A stretch of DNA of 64,000 nucleotides, taken from positions 2,316,476 to 2,380,475 of the forward strand of contig KL647295.1 in the NCBI GenBank assembly GCA_000727475.1, in the 5' to 3' direction. Positions 1 through 12,391 of the stretch are shown in pieces (the first letter of the stretch is position 1; the number at the start of each line of letters is the position of its first letter). The translations under genes were made by a program, and so were the position numbers. A model generated the notes under the pieces. The model worked only from the letters and a program-made list of their open reading frames with translations. It was not told the DNA's origin and did no database searches. The DNA comes from Sarcocystis neurona. Lineage: Eukaryota > Apicomplexa > Conoidasida > Eucoccidiorida > Sarcocystidae.

Positions 1-673
1 TTCTGCGTTGGCGCAGCAGCAGCACTGTGCGTCGATTTCGAGTCGGGATGCGTCGTCTGCTGCCGCGCTGGCGGCTGCTGCAGCTGCTGCCGCAATGAGC
101 TACCGCTCACAACAGCAGCCACCGTTGCAGCACCAGCCGCAGCAGGTGCAGCAGAACGGGCCGTCGGCGGTTGGAACGGGAAGCAATCACCAGCGGCCTT
201 CAGGGCTTCCTGTAGTCTCACCACCACCTGCTGCTCATGCTGCGGCTGCACTGTGTGGAGGCACATCCTCGTCTTCAGCTGCCGCTGCCGGCTCCGTTTC
301 CCTGCCGGGTGGTGCTGGGCTCGCTGCCTCTTGTGCCTCGAGGAGTGGCGATAGCTCAGGGGGCGTGGAGGAGGACAGCTTGAAGATCAAGAAAATCGAT
401 AAATCGTCGATGCGACAGCATCAGGGGGAGTCAACTGCAGCGGCAGCCGCCGGTGCTGCAGCGCAACAGCAGCAGGGTCCCGAGCCCACGCACCGCCGCG
501 AGACAGCTTCAGTAACGTCTTCAACCAGGTGGGGCGATTCGCGCGGCGAGTGCAGCACCAGCAGCAGCACAAATCTCACGCCTCGCGATGTGCGTTCTCT
601 CTCGTCTGCGTACGCGTCGGTTAAAAAATCCACCACCAGCAGTAGCACCCAGAGCAGAAGAAAATTTGAATAG
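1..673 (+). CDS. 3' end of an unrecognised low-complexity protein gene (partial)
   Basis: One frame is open from the left edge of the window to a TAG at 671-673, so this is the last exon, or part of it, of a gene that begins outside. The protein is rich in Ala, Gln, Ser and Gly, with alanine runs, CAG-encoded glutamine runs and a Ser/Thr-rich basic C-terminus (ends SRRKFE). One less repetitive patch (SLKIKKIDKSS) lies about 125 residues in. Such tails are common in large coccidian regulatory proteins, but no domain is visible and I do not name a function. Overlapping frames on the other strand are shadows of the repetitive composition. I am fairly sure it is coding because of the unbroken frame with consistent composition, but not of the identity. 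Confidence 0.6.
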   Translation, partial: SALAQQQHCASISSRDASSAAALAAAAAAAAMSYRSQQQPPLQHQPQQVQQNGPSAVGTGSNHQRPSGLPVVSPPPAAHAAAALCGGTSSSSAAAAGSVSLPGGAGLAASCASRSGDSSGGVEEDSLKIKKIDKSSMRQHQGESTAAAAAGAAAQQQQGPEPTHRRETASVTSSTRWGDSRGECSTSSSTNLTPRDVRSLSSAYASVKKSTTSSSTQSRRKFE

Positions 674-1891
674 TCGTGGCAGCGTGCGTGGCCACGTGCA
701 AGGGAACTAGAGGCGGTATCTGCTGTCCGTGTTTGTCTCTGCTTCCCTCCCATCTTCCGTCGTGGAGAGCACAAGGTGACGTTCCTGCCATCGTGGGCAA
801 CGACGCAAGAGGAGACAGAACAAGACGGGTTCTCTGTTTTTTTTTCCGCTGCTTCTGCTTCTTTGCTCCTACGTAGCACACGTCAAGAGAGAGACCAGAC
901 GCTGCGGCGTACGTAAGAGCCCGTGTAAGGAAAAACCGAAGATCCGCTCCTTTTCTCTCTTCTCATCTCCGGGCATCGTAGCAGTGGGCGTCTCACGCAG
1001 GAGATGAGGCGGCTGACACAGGCAGGGTGTTCCAGGTTTGGAAAAATAAAGTACTACAGGAGACAAGTGATAAGGGAACAGCGGAAATGGCAGCACTGGG
1101 ACAAAGTAGCGAGGATCACAGGAAGGCAGCAGAGGTGCAAATGCTGAGCAGACGAAGCCAACAGCATATACCGCACCGGGCAGCAGCAGAGGAAGCGACC
1201 GGTAAAAGTAGCACTGGGTAGCAGCGGAGATGACGAAAAATATAGGACCTGGATGCGGTTCTGTGAGGATGTGTGTGCTTGTGCATATTCTGCGTCGAAG
1301 ACGAGCGAAAAAGTAGGTGTGCTTTTTTGTTTGCTGCCTGTGAAGTGGCGGTGTGTAGATCAGGCCGGAGCATAGAGAGGCGCTGTGGAATAAGGGTGTA
1401 GGGGTCGTCGGATATGCTTGCGGGCAGCAGCACCAGATGAAAAGGACGCGGAAAAGCAGGGAGATCAGAGCGGTTTCTCAGGTCAAGTGTGGCCTCGACG
1501 ACGGCTGTCGATTCCTGCTGGCGGCCACCACGGCGGTATGTGTTGGCGGTGGTGGTCATTGTAATTTACCACAGATTGAAAGTGGGTGCAGGCCGGAAAA
1601 AGAAGCGCTGCTGCGACGTTGACATGCAGTACCGTGGCCGCTGTCACTGCTGTTGCCGCTGCTGCCGTCACTGCTGCGTCCAGTGCTATCTCCGTTACTG
1701 CTGCGGCTACTGCATAAGTTATCCTCGCGTGTGTTGCGATCCGAAGATGCCTCGGAACACGGCTAAGGCGCGTTTGCGGATGTCACGCTTCATTTTCTCA
1801 GGGTTCTGGAAACGTTCCTTTTGCTACAGGGAGTGGGTATACACGTTCGATAATCTTGAGGCACGCACTGATATGCCACGACGCCCACTAC

Positions 1892-1946
1892 ACATGTATA
1901 TATATATGTATATATATGTATACATATATATATGTATATATATATG
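1892..1946. repeat. TA/TATG microsatellite
   Basis: Alternating TATATA and TATG units run for about 55 bases. Simple-sequence DNA; the Tyr/Ile-rich frames across it are artefacts. Confidence 0.9.
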
Positions 1947-4900
1947 TCGTACACACATACGTGGGTGGTTACGTACGGGAGCTCGTGAAATGTTGCAGGG
2001 GTTTTGCAGAGAAGGCGGCACTGTGCAGGGTCGTAGTCCGCATTCAAACAACGTTGATTTCGCCACCACTCGTAGAATGCCAGCATACCGTGCACTTAAA
2101 GTTTAACTATACCCTCTCAATGGTGTGGTCGGCCTGCTGTTGTGTATAAAACATCAAATCATGAAGAAAGGATGCTCCTGCGGAGTACCGCAGCTGTCGC
2201 GCAGGCGATCGCTTTACGTGGCGCCCGGTTGGAAGTATATAGACGAAGACTTGTTAGAGATACTAAAGAACGAGGAATGTGCTCGATTTTTGTTAGGCAC
2301 TTTTTTGCTGCCACCTGTGGTCGTCTGACCGTTGTGCAGCGTAAGTGGTCGGGGGTTGACGTGACAGACAGTGTATCCGCGGGACCGCGCGCTCTCTCGT
2401 CCTAATTGCCACGATGCTCTTTATGCTCAAATGGATTTTTTTTCGTTGACTGCTGGGTACCCGGCGGAGGAAGTTATCTTGTGACAGAGGTCAGACAAGA
2501 GACACTATACGGCGATCTGCCGAATGTGTCCGCAAATGTGAATCTCATATAAAATGCTTGCATTGAGTCGAATCTCTAGTTTACGGCATCCACCTGCTTA
2601 CCATACACAATAGTGGTTCCACACAAATACAAAAAGTTAAACGGCAGACCGATGTGTTCGTGTGTATCTCCAAACCCCTATGGCCGTGTACGTTCTCCAG
2701 TTGCTTCGTAGAGCTACGAAAACAGATATCACTCTGTACAGTTATATATATCTATATATATGTTTAGTGCGTGGTGTTGTCGACACTTTTCACTGTGGAT
2801 GCTGTGGAGGCGGCACGAGTGAGCCACTTCTTGAGTAACATATCTTGTAGTCGGGACCCACACACAAAGAATGCTTGCGGTGACGTGCCAACAAGATTGC
2901 TGCTGATCTCGACTGTGACGTGAGTGATGGACTTGCGCGACCTGGATTGTTCGCCAAGCAGGCGCAACAGAGCAGACGCAGACCGTGTGATAAACCACAA
3001 GCAAGTATGTCACATTTGTAGAATAATTGAGAAGTGTAAAGCTGTCTGTAATCTTCAAGGAGGCCGCTTCAGGTAAGAGAAAGCGACGATGAATCATACA
3101 CAGATAGCCTATTACGCAGCTTGCCTCCGCATCGTGTACAACTCGTTGGGATTATGTGAGACAAGGCATAACTAGTGGACTTCGCGGTACCCGCTGCGCG
3201 GAATTACAGTAAGTGGGCTGGTGATGATGTCTACTATGGGGCAGAGAGACATCACGTTTTGAACGCATTTCCCAGCGCACGAGCAAATCTTCCACTCAAT
3301 ACGTGTGTTCAATATGTCAGAAGTAGGTGTGTACTACTTACGAATTGCCTGGATTCGATGAGGTGACTAAAATAGCCCAGGTGTATATGTGCTGCGTGAC
3401 GCACGGTAGGCATTATCCGTGCAAATCTATCGGTTATCATACAACCCGTTGTTGAATGCATGGTTTTGTATTGCTCACGCTGTGCTTGAAGACGAATTTC
3501 TACGGAGAGGCGTCTTTCTCCGACTACGCGTGTTTGAACTGGATTAGGGGAATGGCAAAAAGCGCGCCCTACGAATGACGAAGCGTCCGGACTGCGCAGT
3601 CACCCGTGGGTGGTAGCCCACATAAAACAATACACTACTGCGGCGCAGACTTTTCGTTTAGCACAGCGTGTTCGTGTGACACAAGAGCTTGTGCTCTAAG
3701 TTTATATGTTTGTATAGTCGTGCGCACAGACAAATCACTTCTAAATGAAGCCGGTATGTAATTTTAGTGATACATGAATAAGTTCACCAGGAAATACCTC
3801 TGTTCTATTTACATTAGTACTCAGTGTGGAACCGCAGCATGCGCACAAATTTATCTGCAGTAGACGTATCCCTTCAGCTTTGCGCATATCCTACATCGGT
3901 CTCTTTGATCTAGGTTTGTGTCTCATAGAGTGACAGCACGGCATCCATAATGGCCGCACGAAAATTACGTGGTTAATTTTTTCTTTGATACCTGCGGTCG
4001 CTCAAGTTCTCACGCTCGGCCATACAAACTGGACGTCCACGAGTAGCCCACTGGCGCTGCATCACCTGTTGGGCTCACTACAGAAAATCTTGGCAAAGAT
4101 GATCTTGGCGGAGAGTGGCACGTGACTGAGCAGAGCAAGGTAGAAGGAATTTTTAAGTGCGCAGTCAAATTTTTTAGCTCTCAAGGTCAATTCAGAGTCG
4201 ATCCGGGGGCCTTCTGCGCCCTCAACCATTTCTTCAGACAGGCCTCACCGTGTGTACGGCCGATGTACCATCTGTGAATCGTTTCACTCGCACATACGTC
4301 TGCTTAGAAGGCAAAGGGACATTTGCAGCGTCCCCGCGGATCACTTCCTTGGATTGGTTGTTTATGAGTGGATAATCTTTCCGAGGTTTTCAACAGGAAT
4401 GCTGCCAACGTGGGCCAACAGTGTCGATTCTGGAACAGTTTGTTTCTTGCAGTTGTGCGAGGGCTATGCGTACGGGAGCGTGCGTTGTACTGCAGTTGAC
4501 TCTAGTGCGGCCAGAAGCACCTTGTGTGCGGCAATTCACAGATCGATGGATCCAAAGTCGAAGGCGTATTTGGACAGCGCACAAGACCTAGAAAGGTGTT
4601 TGCCTTGAAGCGGTGACTACACATTTGACGGGGCTCGGCACCACAAAGGTGAAGGAAGAGGCAGAAGATTGTAGTCTCAATTATTTTACCTCGCGGTAAG
4701 CAGCAGTGTCCACCATGGGCGACTCGCCAAAACGAGGAACATCTCCGCCAAGGACAAACTGATAACGCGTGGAACGTGCCTGTCTCACCTGACGCGGAGC
4801 GGAGTAAAACATCTTGCGCGTGGCACCGTGGCATGCGTCAACAAAGGATGAGGAGCACACGGGGGGAAAGTGCCCTCTGTGCTAGGGGGTGACGAAGAGG

Positions 4901-6658
4901 GTAACAAGATTCCTGCATTCAAACACTGAGAGCTGAACTGCCGGAAAAGGCGTTATTGATCACGATCGCCGGCGTCGACGACGCATACTCTCCCACAATG
5001 ACTTATTTTCTGCGCTCGTACGACGGACTTCAACACAGGCGCATACTTTGTACTGTACTGCGAATGACTGGAGTACGAGAAACGAGGACGTTCAATGTGG
5101 TAACGAAAAAGTGATTGCCAGAAGAGGTAGGTGCGTGTGACAGGGATCGGCACATCAAGGTTGAAGAGAAGCGCGGAAGACTACCAGGCCACTTCCTTCT
5201 GCTTCCACTAAAATGCCTTTTCGGACGTGGGAAGCTGAGTTGACAGGCAGTACCGTCAAGACGTCCTTTGTTACGTACGAACAGAGAGCGCTTGGGTGGT
5301 CCCGAAGCAAAGTCGAGCGCAACGTTCAGCATGTGGCGGTGTGATCTGCGATCTCCGTCAATCCCCACATGGAGGCGGGTGTAGTGAGGCATTCACTCAG
5401 GGCTGCAATGCTCACGGGAAGGAGGTATTTTCTGTACTTTGAAACGGGCAAGGCAATTATGTGCCTGGGATCCTGTGTTTCGAAGATGCCAACACCACCG
5501 AAGAGGTGTACTTTGGTTGTATGCTTCTGTGGTAAAAGTCTGATCTTCGCACCCCCAAAACTTGTTATTCTCTTCGCAGCGTGCCCAAAAATTCAGTGCG
5601 TATGCTGTTCCTTAGTGTGCACCAACCGGAGCGGCCTGCGAGTTCGCACCCGCCGAAGACGCTACACCCTGTGCAGCCCTATATTTTATTCCTTCCCTCC
5701 CACCTGCGTCATATGCTGCATCACGGCTCTACATCTTTGCGCGGAAACGCTGATTATAGTTCGTATGCCGGATCCAGAAGTGGTTCAGCGTCGGGACATT
5801 TGGATTGGTGCTTGGATGCGATTGTGGAAGCGGAAAAGGTTACGCAGGTCTAGAAGTGTGCGACGCGGCGCGGTAAACAAGTTTTCTCGGGTTGCTCTGG
5901 GCAAAAGTGTGCTAGCACTGTTCCTCTGTTTTGACACAGATCCAGTTGCATGGATTGAAGGTCTTGTAAGATCAGCTCATGCAAGACCAGCCGCACAGAC
6001 GCACAATAGATAACTTTGTTTCGCTTTTGTGTGCACTTATTCGGCATGTCTAGTAGGCCGCTTATGGAGTATTCCTTCTTTTTCCTTCTGTAAGTTGCTG
6101 CATGTTGTTGTTGAGTGCCTAATCCTTTCCCTTCGGCAGACTATTCCCGTGCGAGCTATCTGGAGTGTCGAATGGTACAGACTAGTGTCTTACACTTGCC
6201 TGCTATCCAGCAGTTTCCTGGTTAGAGTTCCTCGTCAGAGCTATTGCTTGCTGCACTGACGAGCAGTTGCCCAAGCAATGGCGAAAATAATTGGGCCGCT
6301 CTCCCTCTTCTCAGCATGATGTAGACGGCATTTTCAGACAGCGCTTTGGTCAAGAAGGCACCACAGGAAGTTGACACTCGAGTGTTGGAGACCTGCACCA
6401 CATTCTGCACTGGCGTCGAACGGCGGTGCATGTCTCTTGGCCTGGTGAGTTTCCGTGTTCTGCAGATCTGCCGGCTTCTGCGCGGAGCTGAGGCGCTAGA
6501 CCTTATAATGGGCGTGTACGCGCATAATCAGCGCGGTCGCTACCGCCGTATACTAATGGGGCAGTCTGTGTATTCCACTGTTGCTTAGTGTGAAATGTTT
6601 ACTAGTCCTGCTCCACCTACGCGTGCTGAACGATAACGACGAATGCACTACTGTTCGA

Positions 6659-6693
6659 CATATACGTGTATATATATATATATGTACGTATAT
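6659..6693. repeat. TA microsatellite
   Basis: A (TA)n run interrupted by GTAC and CGTG steps, in non-coding DNA. Confidence 0.85.
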
Positions 6694-7559
6694 TCTTCCG
6701 GAGTAAACACCGAGCTGCACTTACTTCACTTGAGTTGGTCCGTAGGTCGGAACTACCTACGTTGCTGCAGCTTTAGGAATAGTTTTGTCAACATTTAAAG
6801 TTAGAGACTGGTGCCTCCAAGAGAATAGAGCTCCAGACTTTCGAAATACATGTTCTTCCAGCGGAACCTATAAACGCATCTTTGTGCCAATGCACAAAAA
6901 CATCAGTGCTCGCGCAGTGTTTGCCAACTCTACAGCCGAGAAGAAGGCGTGGTCTTTCCTCTAGAAGCACGCGAGTGGCTGAACACTGTTCTAAGCCTAG
7001 AAACGAACAAGCGTCCTTTGGAAGCTATAGCCGTCAACGCATCTGGTGCTTCGGATACAAATACGTGGTCGGCCCTGCTATAATTTCGGTGTCAATTTGC
7101 ATAAGCCCATCTTCACGCCTCAGTGAGCGAAGCATCCTACTGGGTGCGTAGTAATAGCATATAACAAGAATCGAGTGCGACCGAGAGGTCACTGCAAAGA
7201 TGAGATGGCTCGTCAGCTAAATCAGGGAGCGGAGGGCTGTTTTGCGTTGGGGTTATATCGTGCATATTCTCCACTGCAGGAGCGGAAAGAAACAGTTGTG
7301 GTTTACTGTACTGAACGCACTTACTCTCACAAGTGCAAGAGATCATTCTGTTTTTAGCTTGCATCTCAGTCGCGTTTCTGTGACTTACACGCATACTACG
7401 GTGAACCGCAGCACCGCGACTGACGCGCTTTGCCGCATCATGGCACGTCGACGCGAAGCACATGGCAACCCTTATTCGCCGCGAGCACCCTGGAGACGCA
7501 GGTCGGAGTTTTCTACTTGGAAGAAGCCTCGTCCTCCCGTGGAAAGCTGCTCTCCACCT

Positions 7560-7650
7560 CTCACGGCAGAAATGCGCAATCCACGCGGTCCAAGCCGCGG
7601 TCGCTCGGAGTCCGGGGGCCGCGCGACGGGGCAGCCGCAAGACACCAAGC
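7560..7650. promoter_or_regulatory. GC-rich island upstream of family gene 1
   Basis: A block much richer in G+C and CpG than its surroundings. It ends about 300 bp before the tentative first exon of family gene 1. A similar island lies about 200 bp before exon 1 of family gene 2 (14190-14340). The repeated position suggests a promoter or 5' leader, but no specific element is recognised. Confidence 0.3.
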
Positions 7651-7938
7651 GACCCTGCAGAAAAGGCCACTAGCTAGTGGCCGCACTGTAGTCCTTCAGT
7701 ACAGTCTCCATCCTCCTGTGTCACTCAGTCCCATTTAGCCCACAAATTAGGTGCTCACGTGACGCAGCACGTCAGACTGCGGACAAGTGAAGTCTGCCTC
7801 AACATTCGGCTCGGCCGTCTTCCGGCGTGCCCTGCCGCGCGCTAAACCTTGCACCGTCTGCTATGCGGTCGTGGAAAGCCCTGCGGGGTCTGCAGAGCGG
7901 CTCTGGAAAGCCCTACGTTGTTTGCGTAACGACTCACA

Positions 7939-10900
7939 ATGATCTACTCTAAAGTGCTCTCCAGGGTTCTGCTCGTTTTTCCTGTGTATCACTACCACGT
8001 AACCGCCACCGCCTCGACTAGCACCCGGGAAACTCAGACATGTACGCTTCCTGTCCTGGCGCCTCCTGTAGCTGAAACCGGCTCGTTTAGGCCTGAAGGG
8101 GTGCATAACACGAGCTCTCCAAACGCCTGTAGGGTGGTGAGAAGATCTGCTTAATCTTTGGATGTGTCGCCGAGTGCGTGCGGTCTCTTCACTTTATTCT
8201 ATTTGAGACTTCAACTCCGGTTGGCGAGAGTCGCTCACGACACTTCCACCCATGTTAAACGTTGTTGACGGTGAACAACAAACTATATAGTCAGTATTTG
8301 TGGTCGCGTTCTGCGTCGTCAGGGACAGAGCGCATTCAACAGAACTCAAGCGCTGAGGTGACACAAGTCGGCAATACTCTAACGCGGACACCTCTTCGTC
8401 TGGTTTTTGATCAACAAACAGTTTACGTAGAGCATCCTGGAAAAGAAGGCCCCACCACTCCGATTGTTCCGCGTGAAGCCCCGGCTCCACAACAAGAGGG
8501 AGAGGTAAGCTGTCAACTGCGTGAACCACACACTCATTCAGGAAAACAGTGATCGTTAGGCTACTGGGTGTTGTCTGTTTACTCGGGCGCTGTTACCTGA
8601 ATCTTATGTACCTACGTACGCATATACACTCTTATCCGTGCAGACCTATGTATATCTCTGCTGACTGTTTTCAGAACAGGGACGCTCCACTTGGTGTGGA
8701 GGATCCCAATAGAGTACTGGATGCGTACGACTACTATCATACAGGAGCTGTCAATGGTAGGCAGGACACTTGAGAAGAGTGCGTACCCCGATAACCAGAA
8801 ATAGTCCTTCTCGGTGCACAGCCTAAACAAGCCGCATTTTTGAACACACGCGTTGCCTTCTTGTCTCAGCGGTTACGGAACTGCTTTGTATAGGCTGTTT
8901 GACTGTGTCCACCCTCCCTGTGTTGCTCCTTGTGCCCTGCATTGTAGCAATCCTTTCGTGTGTCAGACTTCGTCCAGCCCGGACAAGACAGAAGGCCTTA
9001 CAAAACTTGTGTCGTGGACTTCGCCGCGAGGCAAGCGTTTTCCAGCTTTGTCAACATGTCACAACTAGGCTTCAAGAAGCTATTAATAGGAGTCCTGCTG
9101 CAGGCCTTGCACACCCTTTTCCAGGTAATCTGTCTGCGAATTTAGTCGTAGCAGTAAGAATCACAAGAGAGGCACTGTAGCCGGAGAAAAATTTGCGAGT
9201 TAAGGTTGCTCATTGATCACGGTGTAGCTTTTTGTGAAGTGGAGTTCACTGACATCTTCCAGGGCTCAACGTGCTTTGCGGCTGAAGCGAAGGCAACGTT
9301 TTATTCTGTAAGTAAAAGGTCGAACAGCTGAGCTGTCGACCTGATTCCATCATTGTGCCCTACGCACGAACGCTCACAGGGTGACAACCTAACCGCTTGT
9401 TCACATGCGTACGACTGAGCGTAGATTTCTTCAGGGACATTGGACTGACACTACAAACGCCGTATTTGCAAGAAGGTGAGAGGGCGTATACGTCATTTTT
9501 ACGACTTTCGTCCAATTGCAGTCGTACGTGTATATGGACCCGACGCCTCTTTCATACGGTAGCTACTTCGTCTGTTTCTCCCTGAACTGTGTAAGAGTTA
9601 TACCTGCCCGGTACACATATGTGTAAACGGCGGCAATCTCTGAGTATGGATCTGGTATGGGTTGGACTAGGCATAGCACCACCTATAATAATTAATAGAA
9701 TCATACTCTGGTGTCTAATATGATTAGAGTAGAACTATCCATTAACTGAGCGGGGTAGATGTGCAACCATAAACGAGCCTGAAGCACTGCTTCGGCAACC
9801 GTACACCACCGCAGCGGTAGTTGATAATCCTCCAGAGAGCCGTGAAGACGGAGCAGGTGAGAAAGAGGGGAACGGCTTTTGAATTTGTAGTGAAGCGCGA
9901 AACCAACCTGCAAGACAGTTGTACGCTGTGTGGTGTCGACGGCGAAAGTCGTTTCACTTGTGAAAGATAACGGCCATGTTGGTTTGCTACAGGAGCCCCG
10001 GTGACTTTAGTCGTCAAACAAATGAGCACCACTTCGTAATAACTTCATCATCCGAACACAAATGCGTTTTTCCACTTACGCCGCAGGCGCACTGAATCCT
10101 CTGGGACGAAACACTAGGGCATATCCGTTGTCCGTCAAACACAGCTGCGTGTTGTTTTTGGCACCACTGGACACGAACAGAGCAGTTTCTTCGGCCTGAG
10201 GTGTCGTGCTAATGAAGGACCTATGGCCGGCACATGGTGTTCCTCGATAATATGAATTTACCTAGAAAAGTAGCACTTTGAGACTTGGTGTGGTCCACTG
10301 GTCGTAGAAAAAAATTTCTACGCATATGTGTTCCGAGAAGTTTGCATCGTACAAACGATGCAGAATTGTAGACCATACTTTTGCGTGCCTCGCTGAGGTG
10401 TTGGGCGGTCACAACCGGAAAGTATGTACTCCGTGTACGCTGCTGTTTGTCACTAAAGTGTAGTGTCTCACGTAGTTCCCTGGTGTTTCAATGCAGGCGC
10501 GTGGATCTACGCAGAAATTTTTCTTGTGCGGCACACCCGCACACGCGTGCACCATATCATGAGCGTAGGTCCCCGTTTAACAGGTGGTGCACTGGGACTA
10601 TGATTGCTGCCGCCATGTCGTGACCTCAGGCACTACGACGGTCAACAGCATGCACCTTTCAGGTTACGCTAGTATGTGCGTTAGTGGACCAGGTGCTGCG
10701 CCAAGCGTGAATATGTGTGACTACATGATTGCTCGGCAACAGCATTTTCAGCGTATGCTTGGACAGGGGAGTCAACCAGGGGAAAATCGTCCCGAACATT
10801 TCCTCCAGGTGAGTGTTCGAGATCAACAGGCAGCGCTGAATATCAGAATTTGTGTTTTTGCTCACCAGAGCGAACGCTTTCTCATCAACAGAACGAAGTA

Positions 10901-12391
10901 CCGAAACAAGTAGATCAGAAGATCCAAGCCAGCATTCGTTCTGCGTCCAATGTGATTCCATGTCCGCTACGTAGGCTTGGTCCCCTCGATGCCTTCTCCT
11001 CGGCTTGTCATTCCCTGTTGTCGAACCCATCCTACTGGGCGCTTTAGCACGCATCGTCGATACCAGCCAATGTCGAAGGACGCGGAGGAATTGGCCACCT
11101 CCTCCTGTCAAAACGGGACGCAGCGAACTGCTCTTCAAGGCTTGGGGTTTTGGAATCAGCAATGTGCTGTTTCCCACTGGTCTCACGTGCACTGCAGACA
11201 CACTGCATCCAACGTGTCAGACGATGAGGTCGCACATTGTCGCCGTGCAGGCGATAATGAAATTTGTGCGCTCGGGAACATTCGAGGAAACGAGTATTAC
11301 CGACAGATACCTGCAAGAGGAGGCTGACCGAGTTACTCCTGAGGACGTCCAACAGGCATTTATTCGAGCAGAAATACATCTTGCGGAGCTCGCCAGTCTT
11401 GGTAAGTGTTATGACTATCCTAGCCATAGCACGGAACGGGTGCGTAAACACGGTTTACGAGCGAGAGACGAGAGGCCCGACCGAGGTTTGTTTGTCAGCA
11501 AAATATGAGTTGCACGGCAGTGATGCAGTGAAGACATATGACACGAGGCAGGGCTTCGAGCCACCAAGGACACGTCGCCCAAGGTACGCTTGAGCGGACA
11601 CACTGATATTCCATTTTCACCATGTGCAATTGTACTTTGCAGCTTTGGCCTCTGTCGGGAAAACCACGCGAGTTGGCCTGTGGTTGTTAAGGTCAAGGAC
11701 CCTCAGGAAGTTGCTTGGAAGAATCGTGTTACGCGTTGCACGGCCCTTACGCAGGCTGGGCTTCGTAAGAGTGGAGCAACGTGCGCGTGAGGAAGGGCTA
11801 GAAGATCTTTTTGCTACCATAAAAGAGGCATTGTTAGTATGGGCAGGGGCTGCCGGCAAGTGTATGACTGCCTCATCAGAGTTCCAGAACTTGTTGGTGG
11901 ACACTGGAACTGAATTAGTGTCGCGAATACGAGCGAGCCCACTTCCGCAGCAACTTGAGCAGTCCAGGTTTCTTCAAGTGAAATGGCGACACACATCAGG
12001 ACGACACACAGTCCCTGTTGTATCTCTTATAGAGGAGTCCGTACACGGTAGACAGGCACGAGGCAGACCTTGGTACAAGGTCTCGCGCGCCCATGTGTCT
12101 ACTCTTTTCGTCGGTCTGGTACTTTCTACCTTTCTCCTCGGGACGCTCTTTGTACCCGTAATCGCTCCACTATATTTTCTTTTCCTAGGGCTTGGGATTA
12201 TTGGTTTTTCCATTTTCGTGGTTTTTACAATTATAGTATTGCAGCAGAAGATCTTGGTTAACGTCACACGAGAGGGCGTCGAGGTTCTTTCGCAACGACG
12301 ACATAAGCCAGGTGCCGACCAGAGTCGACACGCTCTCTTGAGCGAGGAATCGGAACGGCAGCAGCTCTTGCAAGAAGAAGTGGCAGGGTGA
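7939..12391 (+). CDS. Family gene 1: predicted secretory protein with C-terminal two-helix hairpin (unknown family)
   Basis: Exons by splice sites and phase: 8323-8504, 8675-8756, 8948-9124, 10663-10808, 10975-11401, 11643-12391 (TGA). A tentative first exon is 7939-7998, a hydrophobic leader starting MIYSKVLSRVLLVF; its phase does not join 8323 and would need another acceptor. Internal phases 0-1-1-0-1 equal those of the two sister genes. From exon 2 to the stop the protein is about 586 residues. Exon 4 has the family pattern of a Cys followed by [VL]R and, 14 residues after the Arg, a Leu/Phe-Cys pair (here SCVR and LCRG). Exon 6 has a Leu-rich block, then QCRRTRR. The last exon carries two adjacent membrane helices (LFVGLVLSTFLLG... 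and YFLFLGLGIIGF...) and a charged 45-residue tail. Intron 4 is long (about 1.5 kb). No known domain is recognised; a membrane-anchored secretory-pathway protein is inference. Confidence 0.72.

Larger units (their letters stand above)
674..7938. other. Intergenic region without a supported gene
   Basis: Many frames stay open for 60-200 codons here, for example 5369-6013 (+), 4252-4608 (+) and 7137-7670 (-). None pairs with convincing splice signals, a known domain or a neighbouring exon in phase. The stretch holds TA-rich microsatellites (1892-1946, about 2741-2763, 6659-6693), a CTG/GCC-rich patch near 1640-1700, and a strongly GC-rich island at about 7560-7650. An Arg/Pro-rich 77-codon frame with an ATG at 7438-7440 overlaps that island, but composition alone could produce it. 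Confidence 0.5.

Noticed and set aside
1489..2106. 205-codon plus-strand frame with Cys and Tyr/Ile runs
   Set aside because: It is produced by a CTG/GCC-rich patch and a TATA microsatellite.
5369..6013. 214-codon plus-strand frame, Cys/Arg-rich
   Set aside because: With 3 stops in 64 codons, about one run of 180 codons is expected by chance in six frames of 64 kb. Three frames overlap here with no splice partners or domain.
7137..7670. 177-codon minus-strand frame over the GC-rich island
   Set aside because: GC-rich DNA has few stops, so all frames are long. No domain or partner exon.
9056..9124. ATG followed by a perfect signal-peptide-like stretch (MSQLGFKKLLIGVLL) and a donor, as start of family gene 1
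   Set aside because: The same bases in another frame align with exon 4 of genes 2 and 3 (QLCQHVTTRL against QLCSVVAARL), join in phase at both ends and have upstream exons 8323-8504 and 8675-8756. The leader is a coincidence of frame.
9263..9558. Small exons with good splice sites at 9263-9307, 9435-9475 and 9522-9558
   Set aside because: They join only to the rejected start at 9056, and their phases disagree with the conserved family plan. They lie inside intron 4 of gene 1.
10850..11047. Open frame NEVPKQVDQKIQ... as an exon of family gene 1
   Set aside because: It runs into a stop, and the acceptor at 10975 in another frame gives the block conserved in genes 2 and 3.
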